DNA of 64,000 bases from JAFAGO01 sp031987605 (GTDB taxonomy: Bacteria > Bacteroidota > Bacteroidia > Flavobacteriales > Weeksellaceae): NCBI GenBank assembly GCA_031987605.1, contig DALZZF010000012.1:15512-79511 (forward strand). Direction: 5' to 3'. A program made the translations under genes and the position numbers. Below the pieces are notes generated by a model. It was not told the DNA's origin. It saw only the letters and a list, made by a program, of their open reading frames with translations, and searched no databases. Position 1 is the first letter of the stretch. Each line of letters opens with the position of its first letter. Of the stretch, positions 35,163 to 45,800 are shown one piece after another.

Positions 35163-36154
35163 GCCAAAAGTGTTAATGTTTCTTTAAAATTTTCTACTAG
35201 GCTTTTAGGTTTCAAAATAGTAACTTGATTACCATGCGAAAGAATGAGTTTCATTAACTCAAAATTTGGAATTACTTTGATTCTTACTTCAAGATTATCT
35301 TCAATTTCTTTACATTTTTGAGTGGGATGCAATGGTTTTGTCAAGATATATGGTTTAACCTCACTACTAAATAAAAGAGTAATCTCTTCTGGATTTTTAT
35401 CAAAAGCTCTACTAACTCCAATGATATCATAGAAATAATCTTCCCAATCTGTAGTATTTGGTATATGTTTCTTCTGAGCTTCTGTAATGTTTTGTATTCT
35501 GTCTAATGCTAGATTCCAAGTGGGGATTTTTTTTTCCTCATGAAATCCAAATGCAAACCAACGATTGTTATATTGCTTCAAATAATAGGGATGAAAAATA
35601 AATTCAGATTCTTCTGTTTGTTTAAACCCTTTGTAGGCTATTTTTAAAACCCGTTTATTTATAATTGCATTGAATAATGGCTGAAGATTTACTAAACCTT
35701 CATAATCATCATTGGTATCAAAATTAATGACTTCTTCTTTATTGGTGCTTGCTCCAAATTTAGTTTCAAGCATTGGAATTAATTCATTCACCCAATTAAA
35801 CTGTGGAGCTCCTGATAATCTGGATAGTACGGAAACTGCAGATTTAATATATTCGGCTTCTGCAGGATTCATTGGTTCATTTCTGATGCTGAATTCAGTA
35901 TTCTCATATCGGTAGAATTTGGTTTTTCCACTTCGTATTTTTAGTAGATTAATAGAAAACCCTGCTTCGCTTTCCATATATTTTATGTCTTCAAAGAGTT
36001 GTCGTCTTTTTATCCCTGTATTTGTAGGATCAAAATCGAATAGTGCGTTATTTACCTCTTCCAGTAAATTTTCAAAAGTATAATTACGACCTGTATTTCT
36101 AAAACATCGATCTAGAACCTGGTAACGGATATATGCATTTTTATTTATTGCCAT
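35147..36154 (-). CDS. WYL-domain transcriptional regulator (BrxR/CapW-like)
   Basis: A 335-residue regulator with an N-terminal winged helix (YIRYQVLDRCFRNTGRNYTFENLLEEVN, KRRQLFEDIKYMESE), a WYL domain (LKIAYKGFKQTEESEFIFHPYYLKQYNNRWFAFGF) and a WCX-type C-terminus. WYL proteins of this build repress phage-defense operons and respond to ligands such as nucleic acid. It is divergent from the DUF2130/RM operon, and a palindrome in the shared gap and a sister palindrome at 49770 are its probable operators. Confidence 0.87.
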   Translation of the reverse strand: MAINKNAYIRYQVLDRCFRNTGRNYTFENLLEEVNNALFDFDPTNTGIKRRQLFEDIKYMESEAGFSINLLKIRSGKTKFYRYENTEFSIRNEPMNPAEAEYIKSAVSVLSRLSGAPQFNWVNELIPMLETKFGASTNKEEVINFDTNDDYEGLVNLQPLFNAIINKRVLKIAYKGFKQTEESEFIFHPYYLKQYNNRWFAFGFHEEKKIPTWNLALDRIQNITEAQKKHIPNTTDWEDYFYDIIGVSRAFDKNPEEITLLFSSEVKPYILTKPLHPTQKCKEIEDNLEVRIKVIPNFELMKLILSHGNQVTILKPKSLVENFKETLTLLAKNYS

Positions 36155-36164
36155 AGTAATTTTG

Positions 36165-36201
36165 TTGTGCAGAATGAATGCACAATATACAAATAAGTTT
36201 G
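36165..36201 (+). promoter_or_regulatory. WYL operator 1 and promoter of the defense operon
   Basis: Perfect inverted repeat TTGTGCA-N7-TGCACAA (36165-36185). The promoter box TAAGTTTG (36194-36201) begins 8 bases after the palindrome. The palindrome covers the -33 region, as expected for repression. The same arrangement recurs at 49770-49806. Confidence 0.75.
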
Positions 36202-36227
36202 CAATGTAGAAATCAAAATACTTTACT

Positions 36228-37475
36228 ATGAAAGCAGAAAATCAAAAAATGGAATGTCCACATTGTGGGGAAGAAATCGATTTAAATTATGCATTATCGC
36301 ATCAAGTGAATGAAATGCTTAATGTAAAGCAAAAAAACTTGCAAGATGAATTTGATAAAGAGTTACAGAATCTTGAAAATGAAAAAAAATTGATTCAAAA
36401 GACAGTTTCTGACAAAGTTGAAGAAGAGCGAAAGTTGATGGAAAAAGAGGTTGAAACTAAAATTAGAAGAAAGTTAGAATCCGAAACTTCGGAATTAATT
36501 AAAGAACAGGAAAAAGAACTTGCAGAAAATTCTGAAAAGCTAAAAGAGCTTGGGAAAATGAAAGCGGAATTGGCAAAATCTGAGCGAGAAAAAAATTCTT
36601 TGCGAGAAACTTTGGAAGCTGAAAATGAAGCCAAATTAAATGCAGTTTTGGAAGAAGAACGAATCAGAATTTTACAAAATGTTGAATCCAAGTCCGAATT
36701 GAAAATTAAAGAGCTAGAGAAAAAATTAAAAATTCAAGAAGATCTTACCAAAGAAATGCAACGTAAGCAAGAGCAAGGTTCAATGCAGTTGCAAGGAGAA
36801 GTTCAGGAATTAGCGATTGAAGATTATTTGGCTGAAGTTTTTCCTTTAGACACAATCACAGAGATTAAAAAAGGTGCAAATGGAGCAGATTGTATTCAGG
36901 TCGTTAATACATATGAAAATGCTAATTGTGGGACAATTTATTATGAAAGTAAGAGAACGAAAAATTTTAGTGATTCTTGGATTGAAAAATTTAAGGAAGA
37001 CATCAGAAATGCCGGAGCAGATTTGGGAGTTCTTGTTACGGAAGTTTTGCCAAAAGGAATGGATAGAATGGGAATTTATCAGGGAATCTATGTTTGCACA
37101 TTCAATGAATTTAAAGGTTTGTCTGTCTTGGTTCGCGAATCTTTAATCAAAATAAATAGTGCGATTAAAAGCCAAGAAAACAAAGGTGATAAGATGATAT
37201 TATTGTATGATTTTTTGACAAGTAATGAATTTAGAATGCAGATTGAGGCAATTGTGGAAGGTTTCACACAAATGGAAACGGATCTATATTCTGAAAAAAG
37301 ATCAATGGCTAGAATATGGAAACAAAGAGAAAAGCAAATTCAGAAAGTCATTACTAATACAGTTAATATGTATGCATCGGTAAGAGGAATTGCCGGAAAT
37401 GCAGTCCAGAAAATTGAGATTTTGGAACTTGATAATCAAGTGCAATTAATCGAAAATATAGAAGACTATGAATAA
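36228..37475 (+). CDS. DUF2130 coiled-coil protein
   Basis: A 415-residue protein. It opens with a zinc-ribbon-like half (MECPHCGEEIDL), continues with a charged coiled coil (about 35-190), and has a C-terminal DUF2130 domain. The stretch TITEIKKGANGADCIQVVN, YYESKRTKNFSDSWIEKFKEDI suggests a restriction-endonuclease-like fold (D and ESK positions) related to RmuC-like proteins. It leads the operon behind the WYL operator. Its role in defense is not established. Confidence 0.82.
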   Translation: MKAENQKMECPHCGEEIDLNYALSHQVNEMLNVKQKNLQDEFDKELQNLENEKKLIQKTVSDKVEEERKLMEKEVETKIRRKLESETSELIKEQEKELAENSEKLKELGKMKAELAKSEREKNSLRETLEAENEAKLNAVLEEERIRILQNVESKSELKIKELEKKLKIQEDLTKEMQRKQEQGSMQLQGEVQELAIEDYLAEVFPLDTITEIKKGANGADCIQVVNTYENANCGTIYYESKRTKNFSDSWIEKFKEDIRNAGADLGVLVTEVLPKGMDRMGIYQGIYVCTFNEFKGLSVLVRESLIKINSAIKSQENKGDKMILLYDFLTSNEFRMQIEAIVEGFTQMETDLYSEKRSMARIWKQREKQIQKVITNTVNMYASVRGIAGNAVQKIEILELDNQVQLIENIEDYE

Positions 37476-37582
37476 GTTGGAGAAAATTAAAAGAAGACGG
37501 AATTTTCGGTGTCCAGGAAATTTCAAAATGTCATAATTATTGGTCAGAAAATAAGTAGTTTTTAATTTATATTGTTTTAGTT

Positions 37583-38212
37583 ATGGAAAAAAATGTGGTG
37601 CATAATCTTATTATTTTAGATGAGAGTGGTTCAATGGGAAGTATTAAAAATCAGATTATTTCTGGTTTTAACGAAACCGTTCAGAGTATTAAAAATGCTC
37701 AAAAGAAATTTGAAGATCAAGAATATTTTGTGACTTTGGTAAGTTTCAATGGAGCTGGTCGTAAGCTTTTGCATTTTTGTGATCCGGTATTACAATTGGA
37801 AGAAATAAATGTTGAATTATACCAACCGGATGATACAACGCCATTATTTGATGCGATAGGTTATGCGATTAGCAAATTAAGAAAGAAAATTGGTGACACC
37901 AAAAACTGCAATGTTTTGGTAACAATTCTTACAGATGGAGAAGAAAATTCTTCCAAAGAATTTTCTGGAAAAGCGGTGAAAGCAATGGTTGATGAATTGA
38001 AGGAAAAAAAATGGACGTTCACTTACATTGGAACAGATCACGATGTAAATGCGATTGCAATGCAGTTGTCCATAACCAATACTTTGATCTTTAAAAAGAG
38101 TCAAAAAGGGATTGATGATATGTTTCTCAAAGAAAGATCTTCCAGAAATACTTATTACCAAAAGATAAAAAATAAAGAAGATACTACAGGCAATTTCTTT
38201 GAAGAGGAGTAA
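37583..38212 (+). CDS. von Willebrand factor A domain protein
   Basis: A 209-residue vWA protein with an intact metal-ion-dependent adhesion site: LDESGSMGS (Asp13, Ser15, Ser17), the Thr in QPDDTTPLFDAIG, and TILTDGEEN (final Asp). It is cytoplasmic by lack of a signal. vWA proteins often act as partners of AAA ATPases or in conflict systems. It sits between DUF2130 and hsdM in the same direction. Confidence 0.82.
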   Translation: MEKNVVHNLIILDESGSMGSIKNQIISGFNETVQSIKNAQKKFEDQEYFVTLVSFNGAGRKLLHFCDPVLQLEEINVELYQPDDTTPLFDAIGYAISKLRKKIGDTKNCNVLVTILTDGEENSSKEFSGKAVKAMVDELKEKKWTFTYIGTDHDVNAIAMQLSITNTLIFKKSQKGIDDMFLKERSSRNTYYQKIKNKEDTTGNFFEEE

Positions 38213-38307
38213 AGTAGTTTCTGATGAAAGGAAAGTATTTAAATTTAAAACTTTCCTTTCATAACGGTGTTTATATTATTAAATTTACAAATTATCAAAA
38301 AATTAAT

Positions 38308-39771
38308 ATGATTACAGGAGAATTAAGATCCAAAATAGATAAAGTTTGGTTGGCTTTCCATTCTGGAGGAGTTGCAAATCCATTGCAAGTTATTGAGCAG
38401 ATTACCTATTTATTATTCATCAAGCGTTTGGACGAGCTTCAGTTTTTGCTAGAGGAAAAAGCAAAATTTACCAAAAAGGAAATTTCAAATCCTATTTATG
38501 AACCTTCAGAATATCATCTTCGGTGGCATAAAGTAAAGGAATTGGATCCGGAAAGTTTATTCGAAATTTTTAGAAAGCAACCCGATGGTGTTTTTGAGTT
38601 TATGAAAAACTACGGTGGTAAAAGTGCTTCTTTCAACAAATTTATGAAAGGGGCTATTTTCACCATTCCTACACCAAGACTTTTGGCTCAAGTGATCGAT
38701 ATGTTGGAGGATATTCCAATGGAAGACCAAGATACGAAAGGAGATGTGTACGAATATTTGTTGAGTAAAATTAGTACTTCCGGAACCAACGGACAGTTTA
38801 GAACACCAAGACATATTATCAAAATGATGGTGGAAATGACTCAGCCTAATTTGGAGGATGTGATTTGTGATCCGGCTGCGGGTTCTTGTGGTTTTCTTTT
38901 AGGTGCGGTAGAATATCTAAGAAAAGAACACGAGCAAGAATTGTATAATGAAAAAGCACAAAAGCATTTCCAGAACGATATGTTTTTGGGGATGGAGTTT
39001 GATGCAACGATGATTCGAATTGGTGCAATGAATATGATTTTGCACGGTATCGAAAACCCGCAATTGAAAGATGTGGATTCGCTTTCTGAAGAAAATGCTT
39101 CGTTTACAGAAAAAGCAACGCTGATATTGGCAAATCCTCCATTTAAGGGAAGTTTGGATTATGATGCAGTGGACGATAAAGTTTTGCAAATCGTAAAAAG
39201 CAAAAAAACAGAATTGTTGTTTTTAGGATTAATGCTGAAAGGACTTAAAATCGGTGGAAGATGTGCTGTTATTGTACCTGATGGTGTTTTGTTTGGTTCT
39301 ACAGGAGCGCACAAAAAGATCAGACAAGAATTGGTGGAAAACCAAACTTTGGAAGCCGTAATTTCTATGCCAAGTGGCGTTTTTAAACCGTATGCAGGAG
39401 TTTCTACGGCGGTTTTAATTTTTACAAAAACCAATGCAGGAGGTACAGAAAACGTTTGGTTTTATGATATGAAAGCTGATGGATTTTCTTTGGATGATAA
39501 AAGAATAGCTACCAAAGAAAATGACATCCCAGATGCAATTACAAGATTTCTCAACAGAGCCAATGAAACAGATAGAGCCAGAACAGAACAAAGCTTTACA
39601 GTTCCTAAACAAGAAATTGCAGACAATGGATATGACTTAAGTATTAACAAATACAAGGAAGTAGAGTACGAGCAAAAAATCTACGCAAAACCAGTGGAGA
39701 TTATTGCCAATATCCAGAAGTTGGATGAGGAGAGAAAAGCTTTGTTGAATGAATTAAGTAAATTTTTATAA
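38308..39771 (+). CDS. hsdM: Type I restriction-modification methyltransferase subunit
   Basis: A 487-residue N6-adenine methyltransferase. ATG 38308 (MITGELRSKIDKVWLAFHSGG) is the natural start; an in-frame ATG at 38224 adds an atypical leader. HsdM N-terminal helical domain, then SAM-binding motif I (VICDPAAGSCGFLLGA), then catalytic motif IV (LILANPPFKGSLDYD). With HsdS it methylates adenine in a bipartite target. The stop overlaps the hsdS start (TAATGA). Confidence 0.93.
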   Translation: MITGELRSKIDKVWLAFHSGGVANPLQVIEQITYLLFIKRLDELQFLLEEKAKFTKKEISNPIYEPSEYHLRWHKVKELDPESLFEIFRKQPDGVFEFMKNYGGKSASFNKFMKGAIFTIPTPRLLAQVIDMLEDIPMEDQDTKGDVYEYLLSKISTSGTNGQFRTPRHIIKMMVEMTQPNLEDVICDPAAGSCGFLLGAVEYLRKEHEQELYNEKAQKHFQNDMFLGMEFDATMIRIGAMNMILHGIENPQLKDVDSLSEENASFTEKATLILANPPFKGSLDYDAVDDKVLQIVKSKKTELLFLGLMLKGLKIGGRCAVIVPDGVLFGSTGAHKKIRQELVENQTLEAVISMPSGVFKPYAGVSTAVLIFTKTNAGGTENVWFYDMKADGFSLDDKRIATKENDIPDAITRFLNRANETDRARTEQSFTVPKQEIADNGYDLSINKYKEVEYEQKIYAKPVEIIANIQKLDEERKALLNELSKFL

Positions 39772-40946
39772 TGAGCAAAAACTTTGAAAGATTAGAAAAT
39801 ATTTCTAAGATTATTTCGGGGAAAAATGCTCCAAAAGAAGAAATGTTTAATTACAATGAAGGTCTTCCTTTTGTTAGAGCTTCTCACTTAAATAATTTAT
39901 TAGATAGAAATTTTAACTATGAATTAATTCCTAAAATTTCAAATGATGTCAATAAAAAACTAAAATTAAATATTGCACCTAAAAATTCTCTTCTTTTCGC
40001 AAAAAGTGGAATGAGTGCAACAATGAACAGAATAATTAAGCTTAAGCAAGATTGTTATTTTGTAAATCACCTAGCTTGCGTAATTTCTAAAGAAGAAATT
40101 TTAGATTCAGATTTTTTAAAACATTATCTATTTTATTACAATCCAAGTAATTTAATACAAGGCGAAGCTTATCCTAGCATCAATTTAGGAGTAATTTCAA
40201 CATTAGAAATCCCACTTCCACCACTTTCCACGCAAAAAGCCATTGCAGAAAAGCTGGATAAAGCAGATGCTTTAAGAAAAAAAGATGCGGAACTTCTTGC
40301 CCAATATGATGAGCTGGCTCAATCTATTTTTATAGATATGTTTGGTGATCCCTTAAAAAATGAAAAGGAATTTGATTCTAAGTCTTTAGAGGAAGTTTCA
40401 CACAAAATTACTGATGGTACTCACGATACACCTCAAAGATTAACTGAAGGAATTAAGTTTATAACAGGAAAGCATATTAAGCCATTTTTTATTGATTATG
40501 AAAATTCGGATTATGTAACAGAAGAAGTTCATAGTGAGATTTATAGAAGATGTAATCCAGAATTAGGAGATATTCTTTATACTAACATTGGAGTTAATTA
40601 TGCAACAGCTGCAATGAATATAGTTGATTATGAGTTTAGTATGAAAAATGTTGCTTTGATTAAATATGATAGAACTATTTTTAATGGGCGATACCTAGAA
40701 TACTTGTTAAATGACGAGCACTTCAAAGGTAAGTTGAAAAGCAGATTTGGAGTTGGAGGAGCACAACAATTTTTAAGTTTAACACAAATTAAATCAATTC
40801 GTGTATACATTCCCCCAATCTCCCTTCAAAACCAATTTGCAGAAAAGATTAAAAATATAGAAGCCCAAAAGGCACTCGTCAAAAAACAAGCAGCAGCATC
40901 TGAGAATTTGTTTCAAGCTTTGTTGCAGGAGAGTTTTAGCTTTTAA
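39771..40946 (+). CDS. hsdS: Type I restriction-modification specificity subunit
   Basis: A 391-residue HsdS with two target-recognition domains and two spacer helices. The first TRD ends YPSINLGVISTLEIPLPPLSTQKAIAEKLDKADALRKKDAELL. The second ends QQFLSLTQIKSIRVYIPPISLQNQFAEKIKNIEAQKALVKKQ. This is the normal layout for a bipartite DNA target. The target cannot be read from sequence. Confidence 0.92.
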   Translation: MSKNFERLENISKIISGKNAPKEEMFNYNEGLPFVRASHLNNLLDRNFNYELIPKISNDVNKKLKLNIAPKNSLLFAKSGMSATMNRIIKLKQDCYFVNHLACVISKEEILDSDFLKHYLFYYNPSNLIQGEAYPSINLGVISTLEIPLPPLSTQKAIAEKLDKADALRKKDAELLAQYDELAQSIFIDMFGDPLKNEKEFDSKSLEEVSHKITDGTHDTPQRLTEGIKFITGKHIKPFFIDYENSDYVTEEVHSEIYRRCNPELGDILYTNIGVNYATAAMNIVDYEFSMKNVALIKYDRTIFNGRYLEYLLNDEHFKGKLKSRFGVGGAQQFLSLTQIKSIRVYIPPISLQNQFAEKIKNIEAQKALVKKQAAASENLFQALLQESFSF

Positions 40947-40959
40947 TATCTTTACAATA

Positions 40960-42597
40960 ATGAAAGAAAACAGCTTACTTGATAAAAAATCGATTTCAAT
41001 TCTTAGCGGTAACAAATCGCATTGGAAAGAATTGGCAAAAGATTGTGTTTGTTTTTCCAATACACTTGGAGGTAAGATATTAATTGGCATAGAAGACGAT
41101 CAAGATGAACCAAATGAAGATCAAAAAATTGATGTAGTCCATTTAGAGAATATCCAAAAAAGAATTTCGAGTCTTACAATAAATGTTGGTGCTTCCCCCA
41201 AAATTATTATTCATGAAAATGGAGGAGAATACATAGAGCTTACTGTTTTCAGAAGCTCACAATCTATTGCTTCCACTTCGGATGGTAAATATTATATGCG
41301 CGTTTCCGACCAATGTAAACCTGTTTTGCCAGAAGATATCGAGCGTTTGTTTGCAGAAAAAACGGCTTTTGTCTGGGAAGAAAAAACTGTAAGAAGGGTT
41401 CCTTTGTCAGAATCCGATGGTTTTAAATTAAACGAATTTTTGAAAGATATACGAAATTCAGAAAGAGTAAGTGATTTTATTAAGGATTTAACAGATGAAG
41501 AAATTGTCGATTATTATTTTCTAGCTCAAAACGGATATTTAACCAATCTTGGAGTGTTATGGATTGGCAAAAGAAATGATAGAGCTGTTTTGCACTATCC
41601 TCCTGCAATTCAGTTTATTAAATATGATGTAGACGAAAAAAAAGTTTTCAAGAAAGTTTGGGATGACTATTCCAAAAATCCAAAGGAGTTGATTAATGAA
41701 ATTCTTACACAAATTCCGGATTGGAATGAATATATAGAAGTATCCGATGGAATGTTCCGAAAAAACATTTACAATTATCCTCCAGAAGCAATCCGTGAAC
41801 TTATTGCGAACGCATTTGCACACAGAAACTACTCGATGCGTGGAGATATTTTTTTGAATCTCTATCACAATAGATTAGAGATTGTAAGTCCTGGACTACT
41901 TCCAATGGGTGTTACTCCAGAAAATATTTTGAATAAATCGGTTCCAAGAAACCCATTGCTTGCAAAACTTTTTTATGATTTAAAGTTAATGGAAAAAGAA
42001 GGCAGTGGTTATGATAAAGTATATGAATTATTGCTTGGAAATGGAAAAGAACTTCCAATAGTTGATGAAGGTGATGATAATGTAGTTGTTACACTTCATA
42101 AGCAAATAATCAGTAACGAAGTTTTGCATTTGATGGATAAGGCTTCTAAAGAATTGTTGCTCAGACAAAGAGAAGTAATTACATTGGGACTTATTGCTCA
42201 AAATGAAGGACTTTCCTCATTAGATTTATCCAATAAACTTAATATCACAAGACAAAATGGTTTAATTTCTTGGTTAGGAAGACTAATCGATTTTGATTTA
42301 GTACTCAAAAAAGGAAATACAAAAGGTACTTTGTATTTTGTAAATCCAGATTTTCTAAGAAGCAGTGAATTCGTAGAAAAAACTAATTTAAAAAGAATAG
42401 AACCACATCGACTACAAGAGTTAATTTACGAAGACTTAAAAAATTATCCGCAGAGTTCTATAAGTGAGATTAATAAAAGAATTGGCGAAGAAATTAAACA
42501 ACGGACATTAAAATCTAAGCTAGATGAAATGATTGATAATAATCTTGTAAATAAAGATGGTATTAATAGATGGACTAAATATTCTATCAACAAATGA
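40960..42597 (+). CDS. AlbA_2/Schlafen-type ATP-binding protein inside the hsd operon
   Basis: A 545-residue protein. The N-terminal AlbA_2 domain (LSGNKSHWKELAKDCVCFSNTLGGKILIGIEDD) is followed by a HATPase_c_4-like region (PPEAIRELIANAFAHRNYSMRGDIFLNLYHNRLEIVSPGLLPMGVTPENIL), then C-terminal winged helices (LDLSNKLNITRQNGLISWLGRL and SISEINKRIGEEIKQRTLKSKL). Proteins of this kind are often annotated as transcriptional regulators, and many occur inside type I RM operons. It stands between hsdS and hsdR, so a regulatory or anti-phage accessory role is likely. Confidence 0.8.
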   Translation: MKENSLLDKKSISILSGNKSHWKELAKDCVCFSNTLGGKILIGIEDDQDEPNEDQKIDVVHLENIQKRISSLTINVGASPKIIIHENGGEYIELTVFRSSQSIASTSDGKYYMRVSDQCKPVLPEDIERLFAEKTAFVWEEKTVRRVPLSESDGFKLNEFLKDIRNSERVSDFIKDLTDEEIVDYYFLAQNGYLTNLGVLWIGKRNDRAVLHYPPAIQFIKYDVDEKKVFKKVWDDYSKNPKELINEILTQIPDWNEYIEVSDGMFRKNIYNYPPEAIRELIANAFAHRNYSMRGDIFLNLYHNRLEIVSPGLLPMGVTPENILNKSVPRNPLLAKLFYDLKLMEKEGSGYDKVYELLLGNGKELPIVDEGDDNVVVTLHKQIISNEVLHLMDKASKELLLRQREVITLGLIAQNEGLSSLDLSNKLNITRQNGLISWLGRLIDFDLVLKKGNTKGTLYFVNPDFLRSSEFVEKTNLKRIEPHRLQELIYEDLKNYPQSSISEINKRIGEEIKQRTLKSKLDEMIDNNLVNKDGINRWTKYSINK

Positions 42598-42615
42598 TAG
42601 TGAAATAATTAAGAA

Positions 42616-42690
42616 ATGTTGATAGAGATGTTGATAGAGATGTTGATAGAGATGTTGATATAAATAGATATAGACATAGACATAGACATA
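42616..42690 (+). repeat. Microsatellite upstream of hsdR
   Basis: A 12-bp unit ATGTTGATAGAG is repeated 3.75 times (42616-42660), followed by three 6-bp units TAGACA (42671-42688). It fills the 218-base gap between the AlbA gene and hsdR, which otherwise shows no gene. Confidence 0.88.
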
Positions 42691-42815
42691 TAGATAGAAA
42701 TGCAGATATATTATATAGTTATAAAACATTTAAATACTTAATATAAAAATCATATCAAATTTTTCTAAATTTTAAATTATAAGAGCGATAAATTATAAAT
42801 AAAACTAAACGAACT

Positions 42816-45800
42816 ATGGCAAACTTTACTCAATTTCCGGAAGATTGGCAGTTTCTAATCCATAATGCAATTAAGGCAGAGCAATTTGTGTATGATGATG
42901 CTGTAGTTTGTGGTTTGTATTGTCGCAAAACATTAGAAGCTTGGGTAGATTGGATTTACGAGAATGAACCTTCTCTAACTTTACCGTTTGATAAAAGCAT
43001 TCATAATCTAATGGTGCTTCCGGAGTTTGTCAATCTGTTTGATCCAGTTGTGCTCAAACATATGCATACCGTTAGATTACTTGGGAATTCTGGGATTCAC
43101 GGGAAATCCAAAGTGCCAATAAAAATGGATCAAGCACTTCACGCTTTAGAACTTACCTATGGTTTTGTAGGGTACTTAATCAATCTCTATAGCGATGAAT
43201 ATGAGGTTTTCCCAAAATTTGATACTGCACAAATTCCTTTGGCTCAAAAAATTCAAAGCAATCAAGCAAAAGCTGAAATTGAAAAATTAAAGAAAGAACT
43301 GACCGAAGCTAGAGAGTTACACAAAAAAAGTCTTGAAGCGCAAAAAGTTGCAGAAGAAAATAGAAAAGCCAATAAAACAGAGGATGTAATTCCTATTGAT
43401 CCAAACGAAGAACTTACTCGCAAAATCTATATCGATACGTATTTGCAAGAAGCAAATTGGGATTTATCCAATCCAAAAGTAGCAGAATTTCAAGTGGATC
43501 ATATGCCGAATAAAACTAACAAAGGCTATGTAGATTATGTACTTTGGGGAAAAGATGGGAAACCTCTTGCAGTTGTAGAAGCAAAAAATACCAACGTAGA
43601 TGTAACAGTTGGTAGAGAACAAGCTGAGCTTTATGCAAAAGCACTCGAACAAACTTTTGGGCAATTGCCAAATGTTTTTTTAACCAATGGATATGAGAAT
43701 TATTTATACGATTGGGAAACACCGCTTCGCAAAGTCTATGGCTTCTACACACAAGAAGAACTGCAAAGAAACATCGACCGAAGAACTTCCCGTTCAAAAA
43801 TTGGAAATATCGACATCAACAATGACATTACAGACAGATATTATCAAAAAGCAGCTATAAAAGCTGTAGGTAATCGATTTGAGGAAAAACACAGAGGTGC
43901 ATTACTGGTTATGGCAACAGGAACTGGCAAAACAAGAACTGCTGCTTCAATAATAGATGTTTTGGCAAAAGCAGGTTGGGTAAAAAATGTTCTTTTTTTA
44001 GCAGACAGAGTTGCTTTGGTTTCGCAAGCAAAACAAAACCTTAATACGTATCTTCCAAACTTTCCATCGATAAGTTTATTGGAGGACAAGGAAAAACCTA
44101 CAAGTCGTTTAGTTTTTTCAACGTACAATACACTACTAAATCTTATTGATGATGTAAAAGCAGATGATGGCAAATTTTACGGAGTTGGTCATTTCGATTT
44201 GATTATTTTTGATGAAATCCATCGCTCTGTTTACAATAAATACAGAGCAATTTTCGAATATTTTGATGGCTATAAAATTGGATTAACGGCAACGCCGAGA
44301 CAGGATCAAATACAATCGGACACGTATGAATTATTTGGATTGCCACAAGGAAATCCTACTTTTAGTTACGGATTAGCAACCGCAGTGCAAGATGGCTATT
44401 TGGTGGATTACAATTCCTATTCCGTAGAAACAAAGTTTCGTAGAAATGGAATTAAATACGCAGAACTTTCCGACGAAGAAAAAGCAGAATATGAAGAAAA
44501 ATTTGGAGACCCTTTAACCGGAGAAATTCCTGATGAAATTGAAGCAACAGCACTAGATAATTGGCTGTATAACAATAACACCGCAGATCTCATTCTAGAT
44601 CAACTAATGACAAGCGGAATAAAAGTGAATAACGGTACAGAATTAGGAAAGACCATCATTTTTGCTAGAAGGAGAGAACACGCAGACTTTATTAGAAAAA
44701 GATTTAATGTGAACTATCCTCAATACAGTGATCAGTTTATGAAGGTAATCGACTATAAAACGAAGTATAGTCATAGTATTTTGTCGGATTTTAAGAATAA
44801 AGACAAAAACCCTGTAATTGCAAGTTCTGTCGACATGTTGGATACAGGAATTGATGTGCCAGAAGTTGTAAATCTTGTTTTTCTAAAACCCGTAAAAAGT
44901 CCGATTAAATTTTGGCAAATGATAGGACGAGGAACAAGATTATGTCCTGGTTTATTGGGTGCAGGAGAAGATAAAAAAGAATTTTTGATTTTAGATTTCT
45001 GCGGTAATTTTGAAGATTTTGGTGAAAATAAAAAACAAAAAGAATTGAACAGACAGATGTCTGTAAATGAAAAATTATTTTTAATTCGTTTAAAGTTGTG
45101 CCAAATTTTGATTCACGAATCGGGAGAACTTCAAGAATTTGGCAATGATCTTTTAAATTATTTGCATCACCAAGTACAAACGCTATACAATACTGGAAAA
45201 GACAGTTTTATTGTTCGAAGAAATCTTAAAGCTGTTGAGCATTTTACTAGATTCGAAAATTGGCAAAATTTACAAGAGCAGGATATAAGAAAGCTCACCA
45301 CTGAAGTTGCTCCTCTTGTATTTGATAGTGATAAAGATAATAGCGCAAAATTGTTTGATATTTTGATTTATGATTTAATATTAAACTTAATTAATGGAGA
45401 TCGTCGTCAAGTAAACATTATTAATCGTGTTAGAAAGATTGGTAAACAACTGCAAAAAAAGCAAGCAGTTCCAATGGTTAAAGATAAAATCGGATTTGTT
45501 CAAGAGATTTCCGATTCTGATTATTGGTCTGACGTCACACCTTTAATTGCTGAAAAAGTAAGGATAGAAATTCGAGAGTTGATAAAATTTTTAGACAGTG
45601 AATCAACGGAAATCGTAGTCACCGATTTTGAAGATGAAATCACGAAAATATGCGAAAGTCCTGCAGTTTATGAAGCACAAGCTTTTGATAAAAACGCCTA
45701 TAAGATGAAGATTGAACAATACATTTTGGAAAACAAAATGAATCTTACGATTGATAAGCTGAGGAAGAATATAAAGATAACCAAAAGTGAGTTAGAAAGT

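Noticed and set aside
42616..42690. CRISPR array
   Set aside because: Units are 6 and 12 bp without spacers and no cas genes are near.
42520..42729. Minus-strand open frame with YQHL repeats
   Set aside because: The repeats come from the 12-bp microsatellite; the frame overlaps the AlbA gene end and has no support.
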